Below are positions 34,714 through 43,782 of a DNA stretch of 64,000 nt, in pieces. The position numbers were made by a program, and so were the translations under genes. A model generated the notes under the pieces. The model did no database searches, had not been told where the DNA came from, and worked only from the letters and a program-made list of their open reading frames with translations. Origin of the DNA: Marinobacter vulgaris (GTDB lineage Bacteria; Pseudomonadota; Gammaproteobacteria; Pseudomonadales; Oleiphilaceae); assembly GCF_003344045.1 (NCBI RefSeq), contig NZ_QFWX01000002.1, positions 529,270-593,269 of the forward strand, in the 5' to 3' direction. Each line of letters starts with the position of its first letter. Within the stretch, counting starts at the first letter, position 1.

Positions 34714-35661
34714 ATGATTGAACTGAAGAATGTCACTTGCCGCTTCGGAACGTCCGTGGCTGTGGACCGTATTAGCCTGACCATCGAGACCGGTGAGGTG
34801 TGCGTATTGGTGGGCAGTTCCGGCTGTGGCAAGTCCACCACGCTGAGGATGGTCAACCGCCTGCTGCCCCTCAGCGCCGGCGAGATTCTGGTGGATGGTG
34901 AGAACATTACCACCATGAACCCGGAGCAGCTCAGGCTGAACATGGGATACGTCATTCAGGGCACCGGGCTTTTCCCGCACTGGACGGTTGCCCGCAACGT
35001 CGCCATGGTGCCCGAGTTGCTGAAATGGCCCCGGCAAAGGATTGACGAGCGGGTTCAGGAGTTGCTGACCCTGCTGGGTCTGGACCCCGCCATTCACGCG
35101 GAAAAATACCCCCAACAGCTGTCCGGCGGCCAGGCCCAGCGGGTGGGGGTCGCCCGCGCCCTCGCCGCAGACCCCAACATCCTGCTGATGGATGAGCCGT
35201 TTGGCGCTCTGGATGCGATCACGCGGGAAAACCTTCAGCTGGAGATGCTGCGGATCCAGCGGCAGGTCCGCAAGACTACGGTGTTTGTGACCCACGATAT
35301 CGACGAAGCCCTGAAGCTGGCGACCCGGATCGCGGTGATGGATCAGGGGCGCATCATTCAGCACGATACGCCCGAAAACATTCTGCGCCGGCCTGCTTCC
35401 GACTTTGTTGAGAGCCTGGTTGGCAAGCAGGATCGCGGCCTGAAACTGATGAGCCTGCGCCGGGTCGGGGACCTGATGCAGCGCTATCCACAGGCAGCCA
35501 TTCCGGAACCAGGGGAGGAGGGGGTTCAGGAAGACGACAGCCTGCGTCTGGCCCTGTCGGTGATGCTCTGGCAGGACAGCGGCGAATTGCCGGTATTCAA
35601 TGGCGATGGCGCGAAGACCGGGGTGGTCACCCGGGAACGCATTTTTCAGGCAGGCGCGTGA
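34714..35661 (+). CDS. yehX: Osmoprotectant ABC transporter ATPase, YehX-like
   Basis: A protein of 315 residues (E. coli YehX 308). Walker A is GSSGCGKST at residues 34-42, the ABC signature is LSGGQAQRVG, and Walker B is ILLMDEPFGALD. The C-terminus after about residue 245 is a short regulatory tail, not a full pair of CBS domains. It energises uptake by the flanking permeases. Its stop overlaps the start of the next gene in an ATGA arrangement. Confidence 0.9.
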   Translation: MIELKNVTCRFGTSVAVDRISLTIETGEVCVLVGSSGCGKSTTLRMVNRLLPLSAGEILVDGENITTMNPEQLRLNMGYVIQGTGLFPHWTVARNVAMVPELLKWPRQRIDERVQELLTLLGLDPAIHAEKYPQQLSGGQAQRVGVARALAADPNILLMDEPFGALDAITRENLQLEMLRIQRQVRKTTVFVTHDIDEALKLATRIAVMDQGRIIQHDTPENILRRPASDFVESLVGKQDRGLKLMSLRRVGDLMQRYPQAAIPEPGEEGVQEDDSLRLALSVMLWQDSGELPVFNGDGAKTGVVTRERIFQAGA

Positions 35662-36383
35662 TGCGAGCCTGGCTGCCTCCCCTGATGCTGGCAACTCTGC
35701 TGTGCGGGCTGAGCGCCGGAATGTCGGTTCTGGAGCCACTGTACGAGTGGGTGCAGCCAGATAAACAACAGGTGATCTATGAGCGGGAAAGCTTTCTGTC
35801 TTTGCTCCAGAACCACATCCTTCTGGTTCTGATTTCTGCCTGTATCGGCACGCTTGTCGCCGTTGCCGGCGGGATCTTTGCCACCCGCCCCTCCGGCCGG
35901 GATTTTCTGCCCCTGGTCAGCCAGATTGCATCCATTGGCCAGACCTTCCCCCCGGTGGCGGTTCTGGCACTGGCCGTGCCTGTCCTCGGCTTCGGTGAAG
36001 CGCCTATTCTTTTGGCGCTGATCCTGTATGGCCTGTTGCCTATCCTGCGTAATACCCTGGCCGGCCTCCAGGGAGTAGATGCGACCGTCAAACAGGCGGC
36101 GCTTGGCATGGGGATGTCGCCGTTGCGAGTACTCTTGCAGGTGGAGCTGCCGTTGGCAGGCCGGGTCATTGTGGCGGGCATCCGTACGTCGGTGACAATC
36201 AACATTGCAACGGCTGCCATTGGTTCAACCATCGGTGCCCGGACCCTGGGTGACCCGGTGGTCGCCGGGCTGGTGAACGGTAATACCGCGTATGTGCTTC
36301 AGGGAGCAATTCTGATTGGCCTGCTGGCGTTGACGGTAGACAGCTTGTTCGAGGCGGCTGAGTCCAGGGCATCAGCAATCTGA
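35661..36383 (+). CDS. yehW: Osmoprotectant ABC transporter permease, YehW-like
   Basis: A membrane protein of about 240 residues (E. coli YehW 243) with a single permease domain and the coupling loop around KQAALGMGMSPLRVLLQVELPLAG, shortened here to its key residues MGMSPLRVLLQVELPLAG. The ATG overlaps the yehX stop; a GTG three bases earlier is also possible. It completes the importer of four genes, each separated by 0-21 bases. Confidence 0.87.
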   Translation: MRAWLPPLMLATLLCGLSAGMSVLEPLYEWVQPDKQQVIYERESFLSLLQNHILLVLISACIGTLVAVAGGIFATRPSGRDFLPLVSQIASIGQTFPPVAVLALAVPVLGFGEAPILLALILYGLLPILRNTLAGLQGVDATVKQAALGMGMSPLRVLLQVELPLAGRVIVAGIRTSVTINIATAAIGSTIGARTLGDPVVAGLVNGNTAYVLQGAILIGLLALTVDSLFEAAESRASAI

Positions 36384-36529
36384 TCCCTGAATTGGTGGCC
36401 GAAGCATCCGTGTTGTTCGACGCCATTGTTGTAACTCGCAAACCGGGCAAACAGCCCTGGTGGCTTTGAAAAAGCTGTCGCGGATGGGAAGCGCCAACTG
36501 TGATAATAAATATCCGGAAACAATGAGTG

Positions 36530-37456
36530 ATGTCAGAGATGGGTAACCTGAACCTTCGCCACCTTTATTATTTCTGGGTGATCGCCCGTGAGGGCTCCAT
36601 TGTCCGGGCGGCAGAGAGTCTTGAGCTGACACCGCAGACCCTCAGCGGCCAGCTTGCTACCTTCGAGTCTGTTCTGGGCAATGCCCTTTTCCGGCGCGCC
36701 AATCGGGCGCTGCAACTGACCGATTTCGGGCGAACCGTTTTCGGTTACGCCGACGATATGTTCCAGACCGCCCAGGCGCTGACCGATGTGCTTCAGCAAC
36801 CACCGGAGAACAGGCCCCTGAGTCTGTCGGTCGGCATCGCCGCCTCGATTCACAAGCTGATTGCCTATCATCTGACCGCGCCTGCCCTGTCCCTTTCCCG
36901 CGAAGTGCGGCTGAGCTGCCGTACCGGTGACACCACCGAACTGTTGAAACGCCTTGGCCAGCGCGAGCTGGATATTGTGCTCACTGACCGTGAGCCGGCG
37001 TCGGGCGAGGCCAGCCATTTCCGCAGCTACCGGCTGGCAAGCTCTTCCATGTCGCTGTTTGCCGCTCCGGAGCTTGCCGCTCACTTGTCGGTGGATTTTC
37101 CCGCCAGCCTTGACCGGCAACCGTTTCTGGCGACTTCTCTTGATGCCCCCTACTTCAGCGCGTTGATGAACTGGTTTTCCAGCCAGAACATTCGGGTGAA
37201 AGTGGTGGCAGAGGTGGATGACAGTGCCCTGATCAAGGTATTCGGCCGCGAGGGCCTGGGTTATTTTGCAGCACCGACTGCGATCCATGATGAAGTCTGT
37301 CGCCAGTACCAGGTGGTGCATGTGGCCAGAATCCACGAGGTCAGGGACACCCTGTACGCGGTGACGCGGGCCAGGGGCAGCCATAATTCGGCCGTGGCGG
37401 AGCTATTGAAGGAGCGACCGGAGCTTGACGATAAGATCGAAAAAACCGAACAATAA
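36530..37456 (+). CDS. nhaR: LysR-type sodium-responsive regulator NhaR
   Basis: A protein of 308 residues. The helix-turn-helix begins with the NhaR-type LRHLYYFWVIAREGSIVRAA and continues ESLELTPQTLSGQLATFE, closely resembling E. coli NhaR. The rest is the usual LysR ligand-binding domain. NhaR activates sodium-stress genes such as nhaA and osmC in E. coli. Here it follows the osmF-yehYXW operon and lies about 11 kb from nhaB, so either could be a target. The start could be ATG 36530 or ATG 36539. Confidence 0.9.
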   Translation: MSEMGNLNLRHLYYFWVIAREGSIVRAAESLELTPQTLSGQLATFESVLGNALFRRANRALQLTDFGRTVFGYADDMFQTAQALTDVLQQPPENRPLSLSVGIAASIHKLIAYHLTAPALSLSREVRLSCRTGDTTELLKRLGQRELDIVLTDREPASGEASHFRSYRLASSSMSLFAAPELAAHLSVDFPASLDRQPFLATSLDAPYFSALMNWFSSQNIRVKVVAEVDDSALIKVFGREGLGYFAAPTAIHDEVCRQYQVVHVARIHEVRDTLYAVTRARGSHNSAVAELLKERPELDDKIEKTEQ

Positions 37457-37532
37457 ACCAGAAAAAACTGCATTCCTTTCGATTTATAATTTGTGGATGA
37501 TGGCAGGGTGTTCCACAGTAGGAGAGCAGGCC

Positions 37533-37895
37533 ATGAAAACGATTCACAAGTTCCGTCTCGAGATGGGCAAAGAACCCAATACGCTGAAGTTGCGGGAGGG
37601 GTACCGCGTGGTTCGCTGCGAATACCTTGTGTCCCAGAAAGGTGTTTACCTTTGGGTGGAACAACCATTGAACGTCGCCATTCCCATGGTGGAACGGCAA
37701 TTTGTCGTGGTGTATTCGGGCGATCCCGTCCCCGTCAGTTACCAGCACCTGGACACTGCACTCGACCCCTTCGGTCCTGAGGCCTATCATGTGTTTGAAG
37801 TAGCAGAGGCCCCGGTCAGCAAACCGGTTGCATCGAACCAGCAGGCGAACCCGATTCTGTTCCGGCCTACCTCACAACAGGTGGGTACCGCGTAG
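37533..37895 (+). CDS. Small conserved protein of unknown function
   Basis: A soluble protein of 120 residues with no signal peptide or membrane segment. It may belong to the DUF7352 family, recalled from its pattern of MKTIHKFRL start and VERQFVVVYSGDPVP, but I am unsure. I chose ATG 37533, which has GGAGAG upstream. The C-terminal 30 residues look disordered. It is followed by an intrinsic terminator, so it is a single-gene unit or the end of one. Confidence 0.65.
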   Translation: MKTIHKFRLEMGKEPNTLKLREGYRVVRCEYLVSQKGVYLWVEQPLNVAIPMVERQFVVVYSGDPVPVSYQHLDTALDPFGPEAYHVFEVAEAPVSKPVASNQQANPILFRPTSQQVGTA

Positions 37896-37923
37896 CCGAA
37901 ACCGACGCTTCGACTGTACGTTC

Positions 37924-37946
37924 AAGGGCCCTGCGGGGCCCTTTTT
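37924..37946 (+). terminator. Intrinsic terminator
   Basis: AAGGGCCC (37924-37931) pairs with GGGCCCTT (37936-37943) around the loop TGCG and runs into five T residues. It ends the preceding small gene; the SbtA-like gene starts 21 bases later. Confidence 0.85.
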
Positions 37947-37966
37947 CGTACCGGAGTTTTTGATTC

Positions 37967-38914
37967 ATGCCCGACATCATCGTGATGTTCTTCCTGCTTG
38001 GAGTGATCGCGGGAACCCTTCGCTCAGATCTGACAATCCCCAAGGCCGCATACGATATCCTCAGCCTTCTGCTGATGCTGACCATTGGTCTCAAGGGCGG
38101 TATGGCCCTGTATGGCAACCTTCACTGGGGGCTTGTTACCGAAATACTGGCCATTATGGCGCTGGGCTTTGCCATACCCCTGGTACTGTTTCCGATGCTA
38201 CGGCACCTGGTTCGGTTGAGTGTGGCGGATGCTGCCAGTTTTTGTGCCCATTATGGCTCTGTCAGTGCGGGTACCTTTGCGGTGGCGCTGGCCTGGGTGG
38301 AATCTCGCGGGCTGGCCACGGGCGGACAGGTTACCCTGTACCTGGTGCTGCTGGAGCTGCCGGCAATTCTTACCGGAATGTGGCTGTACCGGCGTTATAC
38401 CCAGGGGGCGGCGCAAACGAGCAGCACGGGTACACCCTTATGGCAGGAAACCCTGACCAACCGCAGTGTGGTTCTGCTGGTTGGCGGCGTGGTGATCGGC
38501 ATTCTTTACGGGCCGGACCAGGGCGATGGCGTCACCGCGCCGCTGACAGGCGCCTTCTCCCTGGTGCTCTCACTGTTCCTGCTGGAGATGGGGCTGGTGG
38601 CAGCAGAGACTCTGCGCAAGATTCAGCTCCGACACTGGCGGCTGATTGCCTTTGCCCTGTGCATGCCGCCGATTCTCTCCCTGCCGGGTCTGGCAACCGG
38701 ACTATGGCTCGGGCTTGAACCTGGCACCATTGTGATTCTGGGGGCGCTCACGGCCAGTGCCTCCTACATTGCGGCGCCGGTGGCGGTGCGACACGCCATT
38801 CCTGAAGCCGATATCGGCCTGGCCATGCTGGCCTCACTCGGAGTGACGTTTCCGTTTAACGTATTGATCGGTATTGGTCTGTACAGTTACTTCCTGGAAT
38901 CGCTGGCGGGGTAG
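37967..38914 (+). CDS. Sodium-dependent bicarbonate transporter family permease (SbtA-like)
   Basis: An integral membrane protein of 315 residues with about 9-10 helices in two inverted halves. The family segments IGLKGGMALYG and FCAHYGSVSAGTFAVAL match SbtA, the sodium-dependent bicarbonate carrier of cyanobacteria; related proteins occur in many heterotrophs, where the substrate is unproven. No PII-like SbtB gene is adjacent. In a marine host it could supply bicarbonate for carboxylation reactions; this is inference. Confidence 0.8.
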   Translation: MPDIIVMFFLLGVIAGTLRSDLTIPKAAYDILSLLLMLTIGLKGGMALYGNLHWGLVTEILAIMALGFAIPLVLFPMLRHLVRLSVADAASFCAHYGSVSAGTFAVALAWVESRGLATGGQVTLYLVLLELPAILTGMWLYRRYTQGAAQTSSTGTPLWQETLTNRSVVLLVGGVVIGILYGPDQGDGVTAPLTGAFSLVLSLFLLEMGLVAAETLRKIQLRHWRLIAFALCMPPILSLPGLATGLWLGLEPGTIVILGALTASASYIAAPVAVRHAIPEADIGLAMLASLGVTFPFNVLIGIGLYSYFLESLAG

Positions 38915-38992
38915 TTTTTTGCCACGATAGGGCTATGATGGCCGGATAGCTCTGACAGGAGGGGCCGGCTCTAGTCCGCACCTGGAACCGCA

Positions 38993-39058
38993 ATAGAAGT
39001 TACCTATCGCACAACTAAAAACAATCAATTTGCGTATTTGTGGTCGGATCAATATCTT
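38993..39058 (+). promoter_or_regulatory. OxyR-type site and promoter of ahpC
   Basis: ATAGAAGTTACCTAT at 38993-39007 fits an OxyR half-site (ATAG, seven bases, CTAT). A degenerate second half lies at 39015-39029 after a 7-base spacer. It abuts a promoter: TTGCGT at 39030-39035, 17 bases, TATCTT at 39053-39058. This is the geometry of OxyR-activated promoters, and ahpF has the same arrangement. Confidence 0.7.
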
Positions 39059-39109
39059 AGCCGACTCAAGTTAGCCATTGCCTCAACTAACCAACTGGAG
39101 ATATCTTTA

Positions 39110-39673
39110 ATGGGTATTGTTAACAGCGAAATTAAGCCGTTCAACGCCACTGCTTTCAAACAGGGTGAGTTTGTTGAAATTTCCGAAGCCGACGTAAAAG
39201 GTAAGTGGTCTGTATTTTTCTTCTATCCGGCCGACTTCACCTTTGTATGCCCGACCGAGCTGGGCGATGTTGCCGACAAGTACGAAGAGCTGCAGAAGCT
39301 GGGCGTGGAAGTATTCTCCGTGTCCACTGACACCCACTTCACCCACAAAGCGTGGCACAGCAGCTCCGAGACCATCGGCAAGATCAACTACTTCATGGTT
39401 GGCGACCAGACCGGCACCATCACCAATAACTTCGGTGTGATGCGCGAAGGCCAGGGTCTTGCAGATCGCGCAACCTTCCTGATCGATCCGGATGGCGTTA
39501 TCCAGGCCATGGAAATCACTGCCGAAGGTATCGGCCGTGACGCGGACGATCTGATGCGCAAGGTAAAAGCGGCGCAGTACGTTCGCGCCCATCCTGGCGA
39601 AGTCTGCCCGGCCAAATGGAAAGAGGGCGAGGCGACGCTGACTCCGTCACTGGACCTGGTCGGCAAGATCTAA
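39110..39673 (+). CDS. ahpC: Alkyl hydroperoxide reductase, peroxiredoxin subunit AhpC
   Basis: A typical 2-Cys peroxiredoxin of 187 residues, the same length as E. coli AhpC. The peroxidatic Cys is C47 in FTFVCPTE and the resolving Cys is C166 in EVCPAKW. It reduces hydrogen peroxide and organic peroxides and is recycled by AhpF. ATG 39110 (CTGGAG upstream) gives the usual N-terminus. It is a monocistronic unit bounded by an OxyR-type promoter and a strong terminator. Confidence 0.97.
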   Translation: MGIVNSEIKPFNATAFKQGEFVEISEADVKGKWSVFFFYPADFTFVCPTELGDVADKYEELQKLGVEVFSVSTDTHFTHKAWHSSSETIGKINYFMVGDQTGTITNNFGVMREGQGLADRATFLIDPDGVIQAMEITAEGIGRDADDLMRKVKAAQYVRAHPGEVCPAKWKEGEATLTPSLDLVGKI

Positions 39674-39697
39674 GGTTTCAGCAACAGTGAAGCCGGT

Positions 39698-39728
39698 AAG
39701 AAGGCCCGCGATGCGGGCCTTCTTCATT
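39698..39728 (+). terminator. Intrinsic terminator after ahpC
   Basis: A 12-base-pair stem, AAGAAGGCCCGC (39698-39709) with GCGGGCCTTCTT (39713-39724), has a 3-base loop. The T-run is interrupted (TTCTTCATTTC) but the stem is very stable. Confidence 0.85.
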
Positions 39729-39754
39729 TCTATCTGGTTGATTTTCCGAGTCGA

Positions 39755-39820
39755 ATAGCAAAGGCCTATCAAATACTTTGGATCAATTAATTTGAGCTCT
39801 GCCTGGCTTGCCCGTATTGT
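39755..39820 (+). promoter_or_regulatory. OxyR-type site and promoter of ahpF
   Basis: ATAGCAAAGGCCTAT at 39755-39769 has the ATAG, seven bases, CTAT pattern; a degenerate second half lies at 39777-39791. TTGAGC at 39792-39797 and TATTGT at 39815-39820 form a promoter with a 17-base spacer. The distance from site start to -35 is 37 bases, the same as at ahpC. Confidence 0.7.
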
Positions 39821-39895
39821 GCTGGCATATTCGATTCACGACTCTATCTGAGTTTGTAAATTCAGTTTTACGATATCCTGAGGGGAAGAAAAAGC

Positions 39896-41488
39896 ATGTT
39901 GGACGCCGGTATCAAGGAGCAATTAAAAGCCTATATGGAAAAGCTGCAACAGCCGATTGAGCTGGTCGCAGCCTATGACGACAGCAGTAAGTCCCAGGAA
40001 CTGAAGCAACTGCTGGACGAAATCGAGCCAATGTCAGACAAGATCAGCCTGCGCACGGAAGACTCCGCAGACGTGCGTCGTCCGTCTTTCGCGATTAACC
40101 GGGTAGGTAGTGATATCGGTGTCAGATTCGCCGCTATTCCCATGGGTCACGAATTCACCTCCCTGGTTTTGGCGCTTCTGCAGGTCGGTGGTCATCCCCC
40201 CAAGGTCAGCCAGGAGGTGATCGAACAGGTGAAAGACCTCGATGGTGAGTTCGAGTTTGAAACCTATTTCTCCCTGTCGTGCCAGAACTGTCCCGACGTG
40301 GTTCAGGCCCTGAACCTGATGAGCGTTCTCAATCCGCGGATCAAGCACACCGCAATCGATGGTGCCCTGTTCCAGGACGAAGTAGAGCAGCGCGAGGTCA
40401 TGGCCGTGCCCAGCGTATACATGAATGGTAAGCCGTTCGGCCAGGGCCGTATGACCCTGGAGCAGATTATCGCCAAGGTGGATACCGGTGCGGAAGCGCG
40501 CGAAGCCGAGAAACTGAAGCACAAGGACCCGTTCGAAGTGCTGGTTATCGGTGGTGGCCCGGCAGGTTCCGCAGCCGCCATCTACGCAGCGCGTAAGGGC
40601 ATCTCCACCGGTATTGCCGCCGAGCGCTTCGGTGGCCAGGTGGCGGACACCATGGGTATCGAAAACCTGATTTCCGTGCCTTACACCGAGGGCCCCAAGC
40701 TGGTGGCGGCCATGGAGCAGCACGTCAAGGAATACGACGTCGACATCATGAACCTGCAGCGCGCCGAGAAACTGATCCCGGCGTCCAGCCGGGGCGGTCT
40801 GCACGAGGTCAGCCTGGCTAACGGTGCCTCTCTGAAGGCGCGCACGCTGATTCTGTCCACCGGCGCACGCTGGCGCCAACTGGGTGTGCCGGGCGAAGAA
40901 GAATACCGCAACAAGGGCGTCGCCTACTGCCCGCACTGTGACGGGCCGTTGTTCAAGGGCAAGCGGGTAGCGGTCGTTGGGGGTGGTAACTCCGGCGTGG
41001 AAGCGGCCATCGATCTGGCTGGCATCGTCGGCCACGTTACCCTGCTGGAATTCGCCGCCGAACTGAAGGCGGATGAGGTACTCCAGAAGAAGCTGCGTAG
41101 CCTGAAGAACGTGGAAATCCTGACCTCCGCCCAGACCACCGAAGTCGTGGGCGAGAACGGTAAAGTCAGTGGTCTGAACTACAAGGACCGGAACAGCAGC
41201 GAAGAGCACCATGTTGCCCTGGAAGGTGTGTTCATCCAGATTGGCCTGATCCCCAACACCGAATGGCTGAAGGGATCGATCGAGCTGAGCCAGCACGGTG
41301 AAATCATTGTTGATGAACGCGGTGAAACCTCCATCCCGGGTATTTTTGCCGCCGGCGATGCCACCACGGTGCCCTACAAGCAGATCGTGATTTCCATGGG
41401 TGATGGCTCGAAGGCCGCCCTGAGCGCCTTTGACTTCCTGATCCGCAACTCGGCTGATGACAGCGAGAGCGACGAAAAGGCGGCCTGA
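39896..41488 (+). CDS. ahpF: Alkyl hydroperoxide reductase subunit F (AhpF)
   Basis: A protein of 530 residues. The N-terminal tandem thioredoxin-like domain carries C129-Q-N-C132, and the C-terminal thioredoxin-reductase-like part carries C345-P-H-C348, with FAD motif [17 protein letters not shown] and NAD(P)H motif [13 protein letters not shown]. Electrons pass from NADH to FAD, to the C345/C348 pair, to the C129/C132 pair, and then to AhpC. It has its own OxyR-type promoter rather than being cotranscribed with ahpC. Confidence 0.97.
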   Translation: MLDAGIKEQLKAYMEKLQQPIELVAAYDDSSKSQELKQLLDEIEPMSDKISLRTEDSADVRRPSFAINRVGSDIGVRFAAIPMGHEFTSLVLALLQVGGHPPKVSQEVIEQVKDLDGEFEFETYFSLSCQNCPDVVQALNLMSVLNPRIKHTAIDGALFQDEVEQREVMAVPSVYMNGKPFGQGRMTLEQIIAKVDTGAEAREAEKLKHKDPFEVLVIGGGPAGSAAAIYAARKGISTGIAAERFGGQVADTMGIENLISVPYTEGPKLVAAMEQHVKEYDVDIMNLQRAEKLIPASSRGGLHEVSLANGASLKARTLILSTGARWRQLGVPGEEEYRNKGVAYCPHCDGPLFKGKRVAVVGGGNSGVEAAIDLAGIVGHVTLLEFAAELKADEVLQKKLRSLKNVEILTSAQTTEVVGENGKVSGLNYKDRNSSEEHHVALEGVFIQIGLIPNTEWLKGSIELSQHGEIIVDERGETSIPGIFAAGDATTVPYKQIVISMGDGSKAALSAFDFLIRNSADDSESDEKAA

Positions 41489-41547
41489 ACCACCGCCTGA
41501 AAACAGGCTCACACACGGCTGACCCCTAACCAACAGTTCGTGTTTTC

Positions 41548-41587
41548 AGCCCCGTTGTCCGGTTTCCGGATAGCGGGGCTTTTTTTA
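41548..41587 (+). terminator. Intrinsic terminator after ahpF
   Basis: AGCCCCG (41548-41554) pairs with CGGGGCT (41574-41580), with an inner stem TCCGG/CCGGA, followed by eight T residues. Confidence 0.88.
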
Positions 41588-41604
41588 TGGTGGACGCCCC
41601 AGGG

Positions 41605-41658
41605 TTGAACAGGGCTACTTCATTCTGTACACTTTATTTTAATTGAACGTTCAATTAA
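41605..41658 (+). promoter_or_regulatory. betIBA promoter and BetI operator
   Basis: TTGAAC at 41605-41610, 17 bases, then TACACT at 41628-41633 form the promoter. The perfect 20-base palindrome TTAATTGAACGTTCAATTAA at 41639-41658 covers the expected transcription start and is the kind of site bound by BetI, the choline-sensing repressor encoded 22 bases downstream. Confidence 0.82.
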
Positions 41659-41680
41659 TAAAGATTGAGTCAAAACCACG

Positions 41681-42289
41681 ATGCCGATTGTCGGAGTAAA
41701 GGACACCCGAAAGCAGCAACTGATCGATGCCACCATGGCATCCATTGCCGAACTGGGTTTGCAGCACACCACGATAATTTCCATCAGCCGCCGCGCTGGC
41801 ATGTCGTCCGGCATCATCAGCCATTATTTCGGCGGCAAGCAGGGGCTGATCGAGGCGGCGCTTCGCTATCTGCTGGGCCAGCTCGGTAGGGAATTGCGGG
41901 AGCGAATGGCCCGCACCGATGGCTCTCCGGAGCAGCGCCTGCAGTGCATTGTGGAAGCCAATTTCTCCGAGTTCCAGCGCTCCGAACTGACCGCAAAAAC
42001 CTGGCTCAGCTTCTGGTCCCGCTCCATGCACGAGCCCGGCTTGCAGCGGCTACAGCAGATAAACAATGCCAGGCTTTACAGCAATCTGCGTTACGCCTTT
42101 GCCCGACGGTTGCCGCAACAGGCCGCCACCGAAGCCGCTCGCCAGGTGGCGGCAATGATTGACGGTTTCTGGCTGCGCAGTGCCTTGAGCACGGATCCGC
42201 AGGAAGGCTTCGCCGCCGCCGAGACCCTGTGCAAGCGGTTTGCATTGAACGCGCTCAACCCGACAACGAATTCACCAGCTCAGGTCTGA
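41681..42289 (+). CDS. betI: Choline-responsive TetR-family repressor BetI
   Basis: A protein of 202 residues. The N-terminal helix-turn-helix ([20 protein letters not shown] at about residues 32-51) is closely related to E. coli BetI, with the typical KQGLIEA after it. BetI represses choline-to-betaine genes and is released by choline. It leads the betI-betB-betA operon and presumably represses its own promoter through the palindrome at 41639-41658. Confidence 0.94.
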   Translation: MPIVGVKDTRKQQLIDATMASIAELGLQHTTIISISRRAGMSSGIISHYFGGKQGLIEAALRYLLGQLGRELRERMARTDGSPEQRLQCIVEANFSEFQRSELTAKTWLSFWSRSMHEPGLQRLQQINNARLYSNLRYAFARRLPQQAATEAARQVAAMIDGFWLRSALSTDPQEGFAAAETLCKRFALNALNPTTNSPAQV

Positions 42290-42294
42290 ACCCT

Positions 42295-43761
42295 ATGACT
42301 GCATTGCCCCGTTATCAGAACTTCATCCATGGCCAACCCATGGCCAACGAGTCCGGCGAAACCTTCCCGGTGGTCAATCCCGCCACGGGCGAGGTGATCT
42401 ATGAAATGGAAATAGCCGATGACAGTATCCGCAAGGCCGCCATCGACAGTGCCCAGGCCGGCTTCAAGATCTGGTCGGCAATGACCGGTGCCCAGCGTGG
42501 ACGCATTCTCCAGCGTGCCGTGGCATTGCTGCGGGAACGCAATGATGAGTTGGCCGCCCTGGAAGTAAAGGATACCGGCAAACCCTGGCAGGAAGCCCAG
42601 GTGGTCGACGTGGTCACTGGCTGCGATACCCTGGAGTATTTTGCCGGCCTGGCGGCGTCGGTTGAGGGTAACCAGCAGGATCTTGGCGGTGATTTTTACT
42701 ACACCCGCCGGGAGCCCCTGGGCGTGTGTGCCGGAATCGGTGCCTGGAACTACCCGCTGCAGATTGCCTGCTGGAAATCGGCTCCGGCGCTGGCCACCGG
42801 CAACAGCATGATCTTCAAGCCCTCCGAGGAAACCCCGATGGGCGCACTGAAGCTGGCGGAGATTTTCACCGAAGCCGGTGTGCCTGCGGGCGTGTTTAAC
42901 GTGGTTCAGGGTGATGGTGAGGTGGGCGCCTGGCTGACCCATCATCCGGCCATTGCCAAGGTGTCGTTTACCGGGGAAGTGGGCACCGGCAGGAAAGTCA
43001 TGACGGCCGCCGCCTCCACCCTGAAAGACGTCACCATGGAGCTGGGCGGTAAATCCCCGCTGATTATCTTTGACGATGCGGATATCGACAACGCCGTATC
43101 CGCCGCCATGCTGGGCAACTTTTATACCCAGGGGGAGATATGCACCAACGGCACCCGGGTGTTCGTGCACGAAGCCATCTACCCGGAATTCATGGACCGG
43201 CTGCTGAAGCGTACGCTGAACAACATCCGCATGGGCGATCCGACAGATCCTGACACCAACTTCGGGGCACTGATCTCCGGCAAACACCAGCAGCTGGTTC
43301 TGGACTACATCGAGAAAGGTATCGCCGAGGGCGCCACTCTCAGCCACGGTGGCAAGGCTGCAAAGCCGGAATCCGCCCCCGGTGGTTATTTCGTGGAACC
43401 CACCATCTTCACCGATTGCACCGATGACATGACCATCTGCCGTGAGGAAATCTTCGGCCCGGTGATGTCGGTGCTGACCTTTTCCGGTGAAGAGGAAGTT
43501 ATTGATCGGGCCAATAACACGGACACCGGTCTGGCCGCGGGTGTGTTTACCAACGACATCCGTCGCGCCCATCGGGTTATTCACCGCATTCAGGCGGGCA
43601 TCTGCTGGATCAACAGCTACGGTGCGTCGCCAGCGGAAATGCCGGTGGGTGGATACAAACTCTCGGGTATTGGCCGTGAAAACGGCCGCGTCACACTCGA
43701 CCACTACACGCAGCTGAAAGCGGTGTACGTGGGAATGGAGGACATAGACAGCCCGTTCTGA
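42295..43761 (+). CDS. betB: Betaine aldehyde dehydrogenase BetB
   Basis: A protein of 488 residues of the aldehyde dehydrogenase superfamily. The catalytic Glu is E249 in MELGGKSP and the catalytic Cys is C283 in GEICTNGTR. It oxidises betaine aldehyde to glycine betaine with NAD(P)+. ATG 42295 begins the usual [14 protein letters not shown]; it lies 5 bases after betI. Confidence 0.96.
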   Translation: MTALPRYQNFIHGQPMANESGETFPVVNPATGEVIYEMEIADDSIRKAAIDSAQAGFKIWSAMTGAQRGRILQRAVALLRERNDELAALEVKDTGKPWQEAQVVDVVTGCDTLEYFAGLAASVEGNQQDLGGDFYYTRREPLGVCAGIGAWNYPLQIACWKSAPALATGNSMIFKPSEETPMGALKLAEIFTEAGVPAGVFNVVQGDGEVGAWLTHHPAIAKVSFTGEVGTGRKVMTAAASTLKDVTMELGGKSPLIIFDDADIDNAVSAAMLGNFYTQGEICTNGTRVFVHEAIYPEFMDRLLKRTLNNIRMGDPTDPDTNFGALISGKHQQLVLDYIEKGIAEGATLSHGGKAAKPESAPGGYFVEPTIFTDCTDDMTICREEIFGPVMSVLTFSGEEEVIDRANNTDTGLAAGVFTNDIRRAHRVIHRIQAGICWINSYGASPAEMPVGGYKLSGIGRENGRVTLDHYTQLKAVYVGMEDIDSPF

Positions 43762-43782
43762 CCGGGCTGCTCGGAGCTGCGT

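Noticed and set aside
38198..38718. Alternative frames inside the SbtA-like gene
   Set aside because: They are shadows of the permease frame and lack membrane-protein composition.
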